Positions 15,501 through 23,951 of a DNA stretch of 32,626 nucleotides are shown piece by piece. Position numbers and translations under genes: made by a program. The notes under the pieces were generated by a model. It worked only from the letters and a program-made list of their open reading frames with translations. It was not told where the DNA came from and did not search any database. This DNA comes from Pseudomonadota bacterium. Its GTDB lineage: Bacteria > Pseudomonadota > Alphaproteobacteria > Rhizobiales > Xanthobacteraceae. The first letter of the stretch is position 1, and the number at the start of each line of letters is the position of its first letter. Location of the stretch: contig JAKAMD010000002.1 in NCBI GenBank assembly GCA_021823875.1, forward strand, positions 1-32,626, written 5' to 3'.

Positions 15501-16781
15501 ATGCCCGAGTTGGCTAATCTGCTGCTGTTGGTTGGCGATGCGCTGATTTATTTCGGCGCGCTCGCCGCGCTCTTGCGGCTGCGCCGGCGCATCGGCCTCG
15601 GCGCCTTCTTCTGCGCGCTCGGGGTGATGCATTTCCTCGAGACCTATCTCGCCAGCACCTACTACGTCGCGCTGCCGTTAGGCGTCGTCACCTCGCCGGG
15701 TTCGACCGTGCTGTTCACCGGCAAGCTGATGATGCTGTTGCTGCTCTACATCCGCGAGGACGCGGTGGTGGTGCGCCAGCCGATCTATGGGCTGTTGTTC
15801 GGCAACGTGCTCTTGTTCGGCCTCGCCTTCGTCATGCGCCATCACACGTTGGTGGCGCTTACGCCCGGACACGTCGCGGATTTCGGCTTCCTCAACACCA
15901 TGGGCGCCCTGATGGTGTGGGGCACCGCCGTCCTGTTCTTCGACTGCATCCTGATGATCCTGCTTTACGAGCGCACGCGCACGTGGTTCGGCGAACGGAT
16001 CCTGGCGCGGCTGGCGGCGACCGGCGCGTTGATCCTCAGCTTCGACCAGGCGGCGTTCTTCATCGGATTGCATGCGGTCACCGGCGCCGGACTGCCGGTG
16101 CTGATCGGCGGCTGGATCGCGAAAATGGGGGCGGTCGCGCTCTACAGCGTGCTCGCCACCGTCTATCTCGTCCATTTCGAGCAGGCGGTGGGGCGGCGGC
16201 GCGACGAGCCGCGCATCTGGGACGTGTTCGACATATTGACCTATCGCGAGCGCTACGAGGACCTGCTGGCGCGTACCGGCAGCGACGCGCTCACCGGCGC
16301 ACTCGACCGTCATTCGCTGGAGGCGCATGGCCGGCGCGCGGTCGAACATGCCGCCGCCGACGGGCGCTCCTTGGCGCTGCTGGTGATCGACATCGATCAT
16401 TTCAAGGAATTCAACGATCAATTCGGCCACGCCGCCGGGGATCACATGCTCAAGCGCATCGCCGCCGAGATCATGGCGACCGCGCGCGTCACCGATTACA
16501 CCTATCGCTTCGGCGGCGAGGAGTTCGTGGTGATCGCCGATGGCGCCAAGGGAGACGACGCGCGGGGGCTGGCCGAGCGCATCCGCCGTAACATTGCCGG
16601 CGCGGCGGTCCGCGACGACGCCATGCGCGTGACGGCGTCGATCGGGGTTGCGATCTGTCCGAGCGACGCGACCGACTACGACACGCTGTTCGACATCGCC
16701 GACAAGCGCCTCTACGAGGCCAAGGCGGCCGGCCGTGACCGCGTGGTCGACGGACGGCCGGACTTGCGTCAGGTGGGGTGA
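15501..16781 (+). CDS. Membrane-bound GGDEF diguanylate cyclase
   Basis: 426 residues. Residues 1 to about 225 contain roughly seven hydrophobic segments (for example 1-25, 33-55, 68-87, 96-113, 130-155, 168-190, 200-222), a membrane sensor module I cannot name with certainty. The C-terminal GGDEF domain (about 262-420) has DALTGALDRHSLE, IDIDHFKEFNDQFGHAAGD, the active-site GGEEF (338-342), and the product-inhibition site RVTD exactly five residues before it (329-332). All features of an active, feedback-inhibited cyclic-di-GMP synthase are thus present. The ATG at 15501 has no strong ribosome-binding sequence. The flanking gaps (141 and 79 bases) suggest a single-gene unit. Confidence 0.9.
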   Translation: MPELANLLLLVGDALIYFGALAALLRLRRRIGLGAFFCALGVMHFLETYLASTYYVALPLGVVTSPGSTVLFTGKLMMLLLLYIREDAVVVRQPIYGLLFGNVLLFGLAFVMRHHTLVALTPGHVADFGFLNTMGALMVWGTAVLFFDCILMILLYERTRTWFGERILARLAATGALILSFDQAAFFIGLHAVTGAGLPVLIGGWIAKMGAVALYSVLATVYLVHFEQAVGRRRDEPRIWDVFDILTYRERYEDLLARTGSDALTGALDRHSLEAHGRRAVEHAAADGRSLALLVIDIDHFKEFNDQFGHAAGDHMLKRIAAEIMATARVTDYTYRFGGEEFVVIADGAKGDDARGLAERIRRNIAGAAVRDDAMRVTASIGVAICPSDATDYDTLFDIADKRLYEAKAAGRDRVVDGRPDLRQVG

Positions 16782-16860
16782 GCGGTCGCGGCTTAGCCTG
16801 CAATCGGCGTGGCGCCCGGCCCGCGATGGTTTGGTGCTTTCCGTGGTTGCCGTCCGGCCG

Positions 16861-18045
16861 CTACGTCAAGGCGACCGTCAACGGGTTATATGAATACAGC
16901 CACTTATTGCGATCCTCGCCTTCATTGCGCCGTGCGAAGGCCGCTCTGATTTCCGCCTCGGAGTGCAGATGAAAGAGCGCGCGATTCTTGGTCGATTGTT
17001 CGACCACCCGCGCCGTGCGGTCGACGCGGTTTCGTTGGTAAAAATCGAGCGCTTCGGGAACAGGCGATGGCTGAAGGAGCGCGCGGGCAAGAACGGCGCC
17101 GTCTTCGATGGCCATCGCTGCGCCTTGCGCCAGATAGGGCAGCGTCGCATGGGCGGAGTCGCCGAGCAGGGTCGCGCGCGCGGTGCTCCAGTTCCGGAGC
17201 GGCAATCGATTGTGAAGCGACCAGCGGTAGCATTGATCCTTATCGGCCGCGTCGATGACGGTCTGAATGATCGGGTGCCAGCCCCGGTAATCGTTTTTGA
17301 GCCGGTCCCAAGGAAATTTTATCGTCCAGGATTCTTCGAAGACCTCGTCGGTTTCGACAAGCCCGACGAAGTTCAACAGCTTGCCGGCGCGGACATAGTA
17401 GCAGACCGCATGGCCGCCGGGCCCCATGAAGACCGACATCACTTGGTCTAAAAAGTTTTTCGGGAGCCGTTCAACAGGAACGGTGATGCGCCACGCGGCG
17501 TCGCCGGTATAACTGGCAGGGATATTGCCGACGATCTGGCGCGCAATGGCCGATTTCAGTCCATCGGCCCCAATGAGAATGTCTCCGCGCGCCGTAGTGC
17601 CGTCCGCAAACTTGAGCTCGACGCCGGTCGCATCTTCCGAGAATCCGATGGCTTGTTTGTTGAGGTGAATGATGCCGGGCCGGAGTTTTCCAACCTGCTT
17701 GGCAAGAAGATCATGCAAATCGGCGCGATGAATTTGAACATAGGGCGCGCCGTGTTGGCGCTCGTGCTCTGCGGAGAGAGGAAATTGCTGGATGATTTCG
17801 CCGGTGTCGTGCAGGCGAAAGACATAGGCGCCCGGTCGTACGCCAATCTCTACAATCGACTCTTCGAGCCCGATATGACGCATGACATGCATGGCGTTGG
17901 CGCTGAGCTGGATTCCCGCCCCGACCTCGCCAAGCGCCGCAGCTTGTTCAAAGATCTCAACCTCAAAGCCGGCTTTCAGGAGACAGCAGGCGGCCGAAAG
18001 GCCGCCAAGACCGGCGCCCACGACCAATATCTTGCGATTTGGCAT
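16861..18045 (-). CDS. FAD-dependent aromatic monooxygenase (salicylate / 3-hydroxybenzoate hydroxylase-like)
   Basis: 394 residues of the group A flavoprotein hydroxylases. The Rossmann motif GAGLGG (10-15) starts the protein, followed by EIFEQAAALGEVGAGIQLSA. The DG motif is ILIGADGLKSAIARQ, and the FAD pyrophosphate motif is LLGDSAHATLPYLAQGAAMA then IEDGAVLA. Such enzymes hydroxylate aromatic rings with NAD(P)H and oxygen; the best resemblance is to 3-hydroxybenzoate 6-hydroxylase and salicylate 1-hydroxylase, but substrate choice is not certain. It starts 49 bases after the ilvD stop on the same strand, so read-through from ilvD is possible although no metabolic link is obvious. Confidence 0.88.
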   Translation of the reverse strand: MPNRKILVVGAGLGGLSAACCLLKAGFEVEIFEQAAALGEVGAGIQLSANAMHVMRHIGLEESIVEIGVRPGAYVFRLHDTGEIIQQFPLSAEHERQHGAPYVQIHRADLHDLLAKQVGKLRPGIIHLNKQAIGFSEDATGVELKFADGTTARGDILIGADGLKSAIARQIVGNIPASYTGDAAWRITVPVERLPKNFLDQVMSVFMGPGGHAVCYYVRAGKLLNFVGLVETDEVFEESWTIKFPWDRLKNDYRGWHPIIQTVIDAADKDQCYRWSLHNRLPLRNWSTARATLLGDSAHATLPYLAQGAAMAIEDGAVLARALLQPSPVPEALDFYQRNRVDRTARVVEQSTKNRALFHLHSEAEIRAAFARRNEGEDRNKWLYSYNPLTVALT

Positions 18046-18094
18046 GTCTTCGATGGTTCACACTGAGATGGGGGCAGGTGCGCCGTAGCCCGCG

Positions 18095-19936
18095 TTACTT
18101 CGGGACCACCCGGACCGCGCCACGCGCCGCGCTGGTCGTCAGCGCCGCGTAAGCCCGCAAGGCAGTCGACACAGTGCGGCGGCGGTTCTCTGGTTGCCAG
18201 GCCCGCTCCCCGCGCGCCTGCATCGCCGCGCGCCGCTTCTCGAGTTCGGCGTCCGCCACCGCCAGCTTGATGGAGCGGTTTGGAATGTCGATCTCGATCT
18301 TGTCGCCCGCTTCGACCAGCGCGATCAGGCCGCCTTCCGCCGCCTCCGGCGAAACGTGTCCGATGGACAGGCCGGAGGTGCCGCCGGAAAAGCGCCCGTC
18401 GGTGATGAGCGCGCAGGCCTTGCCGAGCCCCTTCGATTTCAAATAGCTGGTGGGATAGAGCATCTCCTGCATGCCCGGTCCGCCGCGCGGGCCCTCGTAG
18501 CGGATCACCACCACATCGCCTTCCTTCACCTTGCCGCCCAGGATGCCTTCGACCGCCGCTTCCTGGCTTTCGAAGACGACGGCAGGGCCGGAAAAGGTCA
18601 GGATGCTGGCGTCGACGCCCGCCGTCTTCACAATGCAGCCGTCCTTGGCAAGATTGCCGTAGAGCACCGCGAGACCGCCGTCCTTGCTGAAAGCATGCTC
18701 GGCGTCGCGGATGACGCCTTTGGCGCGATCGGTATCGACCGACTCGTAGCGCCTCTCCTGGCTGAAGGGTTCCGTCGTCGGCACGCCGCCGGGCGCGGCG
18801 CTGAAAAATATCTTCACGCCTTCGCTCGTGCTGGAACGCACATCCCATCGATCGAGCGCATCCGCGAGCGTCGCGCTGTGCACCGTTCCGACACGCGCGT
18901 CGATCAGGCCGGCGCGATTGAGCTCGCCCAGGATGCCCATGATGCCGCCCGCGCGGTGAACATCCTCCAGGTGCACGTCCGCCACCGAAGGGGCGACCTT
19001 GCACAGCACCGGCACGCGGCGCGACAACCGGTCGATGTCGCGCATCGTGAAGTCGAGCTGCGCTTCGTTCGCCGCCGCCAGCAGATGCAGCACCGTGTTG
19101 GTCGAACCGCCCATGGCGATATCCAGCATCATCGCGTTTTCGAACGCCTTGAAGGAAGCGATGTTGCGCGGGAGGACCGAGGCATCGTCCTGCTCGTAAT
19201 AGCGCTTGGCCAGGTCGACGATCAGATGGCCGGCTTCGACGAACAGCCGCTTGCGGTCGGCATGGGTCGCCAGCACCGTGCCGTTGCCCGGCAGCGCCAG
19301 GCCGAGCGCTTCGGCCAGGCAATTCATGGAATTGGCGGTGAACATGCCCGAGCAGGAGCCGCAGGTCGGGCAGGCCGACCGCTCCATCACCTGCACGTCC
19401 TGATCGCTGATGCGACTGTCGGCGGCCGCCACCATGGCGTCAACGAGGTCGACCGCATGCGTCTTGCCATGCAGTTTGACCTTGCCGGCCTCCATCGGGC
19501 CGCCCGACACGAAGACCGCGGGAATGTTGAGGCGCAGCGCGGCCATCAGCATGCCGGGCGTGATCTTGTCACAGTTTGAAATGCAGACCAGGCCGTCGAC
19601 GCAGTGGGCATTCGCCATGTATTCGACGCTGTCGGCGATGAGCTCGCGCGAGGGGAGGCTGTAAAGCATCCCGTCGTGGCCCATGGCGATGCCGTCATCG
19701 ACGGCGATGGTGTTGAACTCCTTGGCCACGCCGCCGGCCTGCTCGATTTCCCGCGCCACCAGTTGGCCGAGGTCCTTCAGGTGGACATGACCCGGCACGA
19801 ACTGGGTGAAGGAGTTGACGACCGCGATGATCGGCTTGCCGAAGTCGCCGTCCTTCATTCCGGTGGCCCGCCAGAGGCTGCGGGCGCCCGCCATGTTACG
19901 GCCGTGCGTGGAGGTGCGTGAGCGGTACTGTGGCAT
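18095..19936 (-). CDS. ilvD: Dihydroxy-acid dehydratase
   Basis: 613 residues, the normal length. It converts 2,3-dihydroxy-isovalerate and -methylvalerate to the 2-keto acids in valine, leucine, isoleucine and pantothenate synthesis. Diagnostic blocks: YRSRTSTHGRNMAGARSLWR, VNSFTQFVPGHVHLKDLG, IAVDDGIAMGHDGMLYSLPS, GLVCISNCDKITPGMLMAAL (Fe-S Cys), SACPTCGSCSGMFTANSMNC (further Fe-S Cys), AMMLDIAMGGSTNTVLHLLA and ITDGRFSGGTSGLSIGHVSP. The cluster residues match the E. coli-type enzyme, whose oxygen-labile [4Fe-4S] cluster would be expected. ATG at 19936. No leader peptide or attenuator is evident in the 169-base gap to the divergent GST gene. Confidence 0.97.
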   Translation of the reverse strand: MPQYRSRTSTHGRNMAGARSLWRATGMKDGDFGKPIIAVVNSFTQFVPGHVHLKDLGQLVAREIEQAGGVAKEFNTIAVDDGIAMGHDGMLYSLPSRELIADSVEYMANAHCVDGLVCISNCDKITPGMLMAALRLNIPAVFVSGGPMEAGKVKLHGKTHAVDLVDAMVAAADSRISDQDVQVMERSACPTCGSCSGMFTANSMNCLAEALGLALPGNGTVLATHADRKRLFVEAGHLIVDLAKRYYEQDDASVLPRNIASFKAFENAMMLDIAMGGSTNTVLHLLAAANEAQLDFTMRDIDRLSRRVPVLCKVAPSVADVHLEDVHRAGGIMGILGELNRAGLIDARVGTVHSATLADALDRWDVRSSTSEGVKIFFSAAPGGVPTTEPFSQERRYESVDTDRAKGVIRDAEHAFSKDGGLAVLYGNLAKDGCIVKTAGVDASILTFSGPAVVFESQEAAVEGILGGKVKEGDVVVIRYEGPRGGPGMQEMLYPTSYLKSKGLGKACALITDGRFSGGTSGLSIGHVSPEAAEGGLIALVEAGDKIEIDIPNRSIKLAVADAELEKRRAAMQARGERAWQPENRRRTVSTALRAYAALTTSAARGAVRVVPK

Positions 19937-20105
19937 CTGTTGCCTCGATGGTCTTCGGAGTAACCTGCGTGTCGTCCGGATGTGCGGGCGCCGATCTTAC
20001 GATCCTACGCTGCTGTATAGAAGGACCAGCGCGGCCCCGCAATCGCGGCGTTATTGGTGTTTGCATTGGGCCCTGTTTGCCCGGGGCGACGCGCGGAGGT
20101 GGTCG

Positions 20106-20813
20106 ATGCGCTATCAGCTTTTCTATTGGCCGAGCATCCAAGGTCGCGGCGAGTTCGTACGGCTGGCGCTGGAAGACGCCGGCGCCCCCTATGACGACGT
20201 CGCGCGCAAAAGCGGCGGCATGGACCGCATGCGCGCGATGCTGACCGGCCGCGACAAGCGCCCGCCCTTTGCGCCGCCGTTCCTCAAGGCCGGCAGGCTG
20301 GTGATCGCGCAGACCGCCGAGATCCTGTTCTATCTCGGGCCGCGCCTGAAACTCTGTCCTCGTACCGAGGTCGACCGGCTGTGGCTGCATCAGTTGCAGC
20401 TCACCGTCACCGACTTCGTCAAGGAGATCCACGACACCCACCATCCGCTCGGTGGCGAGTTCTATTACGAGGATGCCAAGCCCGAGGCTGCGCGCTTCAC
20501 GGAGAATTTTCTCGGCGCGCGGGCGCCCAAATATCTCGGCTATTTCGAGAACGTGCTGAAGAAGAGTGGCGGGCCCTATGTGCTCGGGAAGAAGTTCAGC
20601 TATGTCGACCTATCGCTGTTCCAGTGCATCGAGGGCCTGCGCTATGCCTTTCCCAAAGCGATGAAACGCATCGAGCGTGAGGTGCCGCGGGTGGTCGAGG
20701 TGCGCGACTGCGTGGCGGAACGCAAGCGCATCGTGAAATATCTGGCCTCGCCGCGACGGCTGCCGTTCAACGAGCACGGGATTTTCCGGCATTATCCGGA
20801 ATTGGATGAGTAG
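20106..20813 (+). CDS. Glutathione S-transferase family protein
   Basis: 235 residues from ATG 20106, preceded by GGAGGTGG; the longer open frame upstream has no translation signal. The N-terminal thioredoxin-like part begins YQLFYWPSIQGRGEFVRLAL with the conserved Arg-Gly-Glu-x-x-Arg pattern of sigma/alpha-like GSTs, and VIAQTAEILFYLGPRL contains the glutathione-binding Gln-Thr/Ser region (QTAEI). The C-terminal helical domain includes GGPYVLGKKFSYVDLSLFQC, the conserved fold-stabilising (S/T)-x-x-D motif. Role: glutathione conjugation or peroxide reduction in the cytoplasm; substrate unknown. It is divergent from ilvD and followed by a palindromic repeat. Confidence 0.9.
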   Translation: MRYQLFYWPSIQGRGEFVRLALEDAGAPYDDVARKSGGMDRMRAMLTGRDKRPPFAPPFLKAGRLVIAQTAEILFYLGPRLKLCPRTEVDRLWLHQLQLTVTDFVKEIHDTHHPLGGEFYYEDAKPEAARFTENFLGARAPKYLGYFENVLKKSGGPYVLGKKFSYVDLSLFQCIEGLRYAFPKAMKRIEREVPRVVEVRDCVAERKRIVKYLASPRRLPFNEHGIFRHYPELDE

Positions 20814-20835
20814 TACCGGGCTTGGGCCTCTCCGC

Positions 20836-20952
20836 CGTCATTGCCGGGCTTGACCCGGCAATCCATGATGAGTTGCAGCGCTGACAAACGAACGAAGGGC
20901 TCGCGCGCTTTGAGCGGCCTCATGGATGCCCGGGTCAAGCCCGGGCATGACG
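20836..20952. repeat. Double-hairpin palindromic repeat element
   Basis: Two related hairpins face each other. The left is TTGCCGGG - CTTGA - CCCGGCAA (20841-20861); the right is ATGCCCGGG - TCAAG - CCCGGGCAT (20926-20948), the same core in inverted orientation. CGTCAT borders the left hairpin and ATGACG the right, and ATCCATGA versus CATGGAT face the centre. The spacer of about 60 bases holds nothing else recognisable. It fills the convergent gap between the GST and cupin genes. Elements with this GGGCTTGACCC core are, to my knowledge, dispersed in Bradyrhizobium-type genomes. It could act as a bidirectional terminator. Confidence 0.8.
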
Positions 20953-20982
20953 CTGAGGATGTGTCATCGACAGCAAAAAAAC

Positions 20983-21459
20983 TCATCCGTGCGCGTCGAG
21001 CGTCTTGCCGCCGACAGCGACGGGCTTTGCCGAAATCAGCGCGAAGGCGATGATACAGGGCTCGCTGCCATTGTTGACCCAGTTGTGCACGGTGCCGCGC
21101 TGCACCAGCACGTCGCCGGCTTTCAGATGCACCATCTCGTCGTCGAGATGCATGTCGATCTCGCCCGCCATCACCACCGCGTAGTCGATCGAATCGGTGC
21201 GATGGTTGCGCGGCGTGACGCCGGGGCCGAAGCTGACGATGCGGAAGACCGAGCCGCCGGGAATGGTGGTGCCGATCGTCTTGTTCGAGGGGTCTTCGCT
21301 GCCGTCGTTGTTGGCCGGCAATTCGTCGGTCGACCAGATCACGCTGAATTGCGCGCCGGGGCGCGGCGAGAACGCGTTCTTGACCTGCTCGTCGATCAGC
21401 ACCTTGGCTTTGCCCTGCGCGTCGTGCCCGGTGACCACGCGACGGATGTTCAGGCTCAT
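20983..21459 (-). CDS. Cupin domain protein
   Basis: 158 residues. A single cupin barrel is visible: motif 1 region GVTPRNHRTDSIDYAVVMAG then EIDMHLDD, and motif 2 GDVLVQRGTVHNWVNNGSEP, with His residues for a bound metal in both. Motif 1 is slightly unusual because one of the two normal His is replaced (NHRTDS). Family members range from decarboxylases and isomerases to ligand-binding regulators, so I do not name a reaction. AGGAGA precedes the ATG. It starts 33 bases after the EamA transporter gene and is very probably in the same operon, hinting that it handles or detoxifies the transported compound. Confidence 0.87.
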   Translation of the reverse strand: MSLNIRRVVTGHDAQGKAKVLIDEQVKNAFSPRPGAQFSVIWSTDELPANNDGSEDPSNKTIGTTIPGGSVFRIVSFGPGVTPRNHRTDSIDYAVVMAGEIDMHLDDEMVHLKAGDVLVQRGTVHNWVNNGSEPCIIAFALISAKPVAVGGKTLDAHG

Positions 21460-21492
21460 GCTTGCGTCTCCTGTTCTTAAGGTAGGTGGCGG

Positions 21493-22413
21493 CTAGTCGG
21501 CGGAGACCGGCTTTGGCTTGCCGGCCTCGTGCCAGAGCAGATAGAGGCCGGAGCCGACCACGATGGCCGAGCCGGCGAGCAGCGTGATTGTCGGAATATC
21601 GCCCCAGAAGAAGAAGCCGAGCAGCATCGCCCACACCAGCGAAAAATAATAGAACGGCCCGACCGCGGAGGGCGGTGCCAGCGACAGCGCCCGCGTCCAC
21701 CAATATTGTCCGATGCCGTTGAACACGCCGTTGATCAGCATGGCGGTCAAGTCCGAGCGGTCGGGCCAGACGAAGCCGAACAGCGGCATGGCCAGCGCGA
21801 AGAATATGACGAGCAGCACCATCTGGTAGATGGTCAGTGTCTCGGCGCTTTCGGTCGCGGTCAGGCCGCGCACCGCCGTGGTGACGCTGCCGTAGAGCAC
21901 GGCATTGCCGATCGCGAACAGCGCGCCGAGCCGGAAGCTGTCGGCACCGGGGGAGGCGACCACCAGTACGCCGATGAAGCCGATGACGAGCGCGAACCCG
22001 CGTGCCCGGCCGACCTTCTCGTGCAACCAGAGCGCCGCGAACAAGGTGGCGAACAGGGGCGTGGAGAAATTGATCGCCATGGCGCCGGCGAGCGGCATCA
22101 GGCTGAGTGCGAGGATGATCAGGCTCTGCGCCACCCCTTGCGTGAGATTGCGGCTGACATGGGCGCCGAGCCGCTGGGTGCGGAATACGTTGAGACCGTT
22201 GCGCGGCAGGATCAGCACGGCGCAGGTCGCCAGTGAAGCGAGCGCGCGGAAGAACAGCACCTCGGCGAACGAAAAGCTTGCCACCTGCCATTTGGAGATC
22301 GCCGAGGAGGCCGCGAACATCAGCGTTGCGCCCAGCATGAAAGCGATGCCGAGCGGCACGCGGTCGCGGCGCGCGGGAACGGCAGGGCGGCGCTGATCGG
22401 CGTCGGAAGTCAC
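21493..22413 (-). CDS. EamA / DMT-family inner-membrane transporter
   Basis: 306 residues with ten predicted membrane helices arranged as two EamA repeats. Visible signatures are PLGIAFMLGATLMFAASSAI at the first helix, LAGAMAINFSTPLFATLFAA then LWLHEKVGRARGFALVIGFI in repeat one, and SLAPPSAVGPFYYFSLVWAM then LLGFFFWGDIPTITLLAGSA in repeat two. Family members export amino acids, nucleosides or other metabolites; the substrate is unknown. The start codon is GTG at 22413 with a CGAGG sequence nearby. Likely first gene of an operon with the cupin gene. Confidence 0.9.
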   Translation of the reverse strand: MTSDADQRRPAVPARRDRVPLGIAFMLGATLMFAASSAISKWQVASFSFAEVLFFRALASLATCAVLILPRNGLNVFRTQRLGAHVSRNLTQGVAQSLIILALSLMPLAGAMAINFSTPLFATLFAALWLHEKVGRARGFALVIGFIGVLVVASPGADSFRLGALFAIGNAVLYGSVTTAVRGLTATESAETLTIYQMVLLVIFFALAMPLFGFVWPDRSDLTAMLINGVFNGIGQYWWTRALSLAPPSAVGPFYYFSLVWAMLLGFFFWGDIPTITLLAGSAIVVGSGLYLLWHEAGKPKPVSAD

Positions 22414-22501
22414 GGGGCCTCGGGAACTCGGAGCGGGCGGGGCCCCTGACTAACACGGCGGCGCGGAAAGTGGCAGGTGGTGCACTTGAACTCGGGCCGC
22501 A

Positions 22502-22729
22502 TCAGCAGCACTTGCCGCGCCCTTCCGCCTGCACCGGAGGGCAGGGAACTGAGCCATAGGAGCAGAACACGCAGCAATCGCCCGGCTTGGGTTTGAGCCG
22601 CGTGCCACAACCGGAGCATTCATAGAAAAATTGGCATGCGTCGGTCGGCATGCGTTCGCGCTTGGCGGTGCCGCACTGCGGACAGGTGATGACCGATTCC
22701 CCGATGATGTTTTGTGATTTCTGAGCCAT
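22502..22729 (-). CDS. GDCCVxC domain-containing Cys-rich small protein
   Basis: 75 residues from ATG 22729, after a GGAAAGCGAG ribosome-binding region. Eleven Cys: C16-P-Q-C19 and C38-S-G-C41 form a zinc-ribbon-like pair set, MPTDACQFFYECSGCG is the family core, and GDCCVFCSYGSVPCPP (50-65) is the name-giving motif. Homologues are annotated GDCCVxC domain-containing (seleno)proteins, because some carry selenocysteine in the motif; here all positions are ordinary TGC/TGT codons. They are often found near mercury or other metal-resistance genes. An extra Cys-Cys pair ends the protein. Function unknown; metal or thiol chemistry is likely. Confidence 0.88.
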   Translation of the reverse strand: MAQKSQNIIGESVITCPQCGTAKRERMPTDACQFFYECSGCGTRLKPKPGDCCVFCSYGSVPCPPVQAEGRGKCC

Positions 22730-22915
22730 CAGTCTGCTCGCTTTCCAGTTGGCGCTGGTTCCTGTTGGCGCGGGCGCCGCGAGACGCCAGCATATCATGG
22801 CGCAAGTTCGAAAGTGTGATATCGCGCGTGTCGAAAATTACGCATTGAAACGCGTCCGCGGCTTGGTCGGCCAAGTTTCGATGCTAGACTGATCCAGCGT
22901 GAGATTCTTTGCTCA

Positions 22916-23884
22916 ATGAGAAAACTGCTGTCGCGGCTGCCGCAGCGCCCGCAACCTTTCTTCGTCCGGTTTGCCGGGGCCACCGCCATCATGGCGGCCT
23001 GCATCGGCACGCAGGTGGCGATGGCGCGCTTTTCCGGTCTGCCCGGGCTGGTCGTCCTGGTGCTCGGAATTTTCGCGGCGACGATCTTGTTCGATCGCAT
23101 ATCCGGTTATTACGCGGCGCTGCTCGGCACGGCCTCCACCTTTCTCATCGTCCGGCATTTGTTTCCGGAGCTGGAGCCCGCGCCGCTGCCGGTGATTTTG
23201 CTGGGCGTCGGCATCGCGCTGGCGACGGCGAGCGACGCACTGCGAACCGCCATGGAGCGCGCCGCGGGTGCCGAGCGCGCAAAGGAGGTTCTGTTCCACG
23301 ATCTGGCGGAGCGTATGAACAGCAATCTCGCCATCGCCATTTCGCTGCTGGACATGCAGCGTCGCGCCCATGACAATCCCGACGTGGGGTCGGCGCTCAG
23401 CAGCGCGGCCGACCGGATCAGCATCATCGCGGAAGGGCAGCAGAGCCTGCGGCCGGAACAGGCCGGGCTGGTGGAGATGCAAAGCTTTCTCGGCCGTATC
23501 TGCGAGCATCTCAGCCGGTCGGTCGAGGCGACACGTTCGATAGAGATCGATCAGGAGATCGCGCCGGTCACCGTCAGCGCGGAAAAAGCCGTGGTGCTGG
23601 GCCTCATCGCCAATGAACTGATCACCAATGCCATCCGCCATGGCTTTCCCGGCCAGCGGCCGGGCCGGGTCGCGGTTTCCTTTGCCAGGGATGACAAGGC
23701 GGGCGAACTGGTCCTGACGGTCGCCGATGATGGTATTGGATACCCGCCCGACGCGCCGGAAGGCTTCGGCAAAAGGCTGGTCCAGGGCCTGAGCCTCCAG
23801 CATTGCGGCCGCGTTATCCGCGCGAGCGGATCGCCGGGCTGCCGGGTCGAGGTACGGATTCCTGCGGCCGGACCAACCGGTTGA
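22916..23884 (+). CDS. HisKA_2-type sensor kinase-like protein lacking the canonical phospho-acceptor His
   Basis: 322 residues. Residues about 17-110 form four membrane helices with the DUF4118/KdpD-like look (LGIFAATILFDRISGYYAAL then LGTASTFLIVRHLFPELEP). The dimerisation segment LFHDLAERMNSNLAIAISLL (126-145) aligns with the HisKA_2 consensus L-L-x-E-L-x-H-R-V-K-N-N-L-Q, but where the phosphorylated His should stand is Glu132 (A-E-R in place of H-H-R). A His does occur four residues earlier (His128). The ATPase domain looks intact: IANELITNAIRHGFPG (N box), VADDGIGYPPDAP (G1), GFGKRLVQGLSLQHCG (G2). It may be a pseudokinase, a partner in heterodimers, or use His128. No regulator gene is adjacent. 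The ATG lacks a clear ribosome-binding sequence. Confidence 0.82.
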   Translation: MRKLLSRLPQRPQPFFVRFAGATAIMAACIGTQVAMARFSGLPGLVVLVLGIFAATILFDRISGYYAALLGTASTFLIVRHLFPELEPAPLPVILLGVGIALATASDALRTAMERAAGAERAKEVLFHDLAERMNSNLAIAISLLDMQRRAHDNPDVGSALSSAADRISIIAEGQQSLRPEQAGLVEMQSFLGRICEHLSRSVEATRSIEIDQEIAPVTVSAEKAVVLGLIANELITNAIRHGFPGQRPGRVAVSFARDDKAGELVLTVADDGIGYPPDAPEGFGKRLVQGLSLQHCGRVIRASGSPGCRVEVRIPAAGPTG

Positions 23885-23951
23885 ACTGACAGGAACATTG
23901 CATTACGTGCTACGTTCTTGAGTCTGGGCGGCAGATCGAAAGGCACCTTGC

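Noticed and set aside
18194..19579. 461-codon rightward frame opposite ilvD
   Set aside because: Shadow of the highly conserved ilvD sequence, with no recognisable motif.
20792..22456. 554-codon leftward frame across cupin and EamA genes
   Set aside because: Spans the palindromic repeat and two real genes in another frame; sequence is Arg-rich without motifs.
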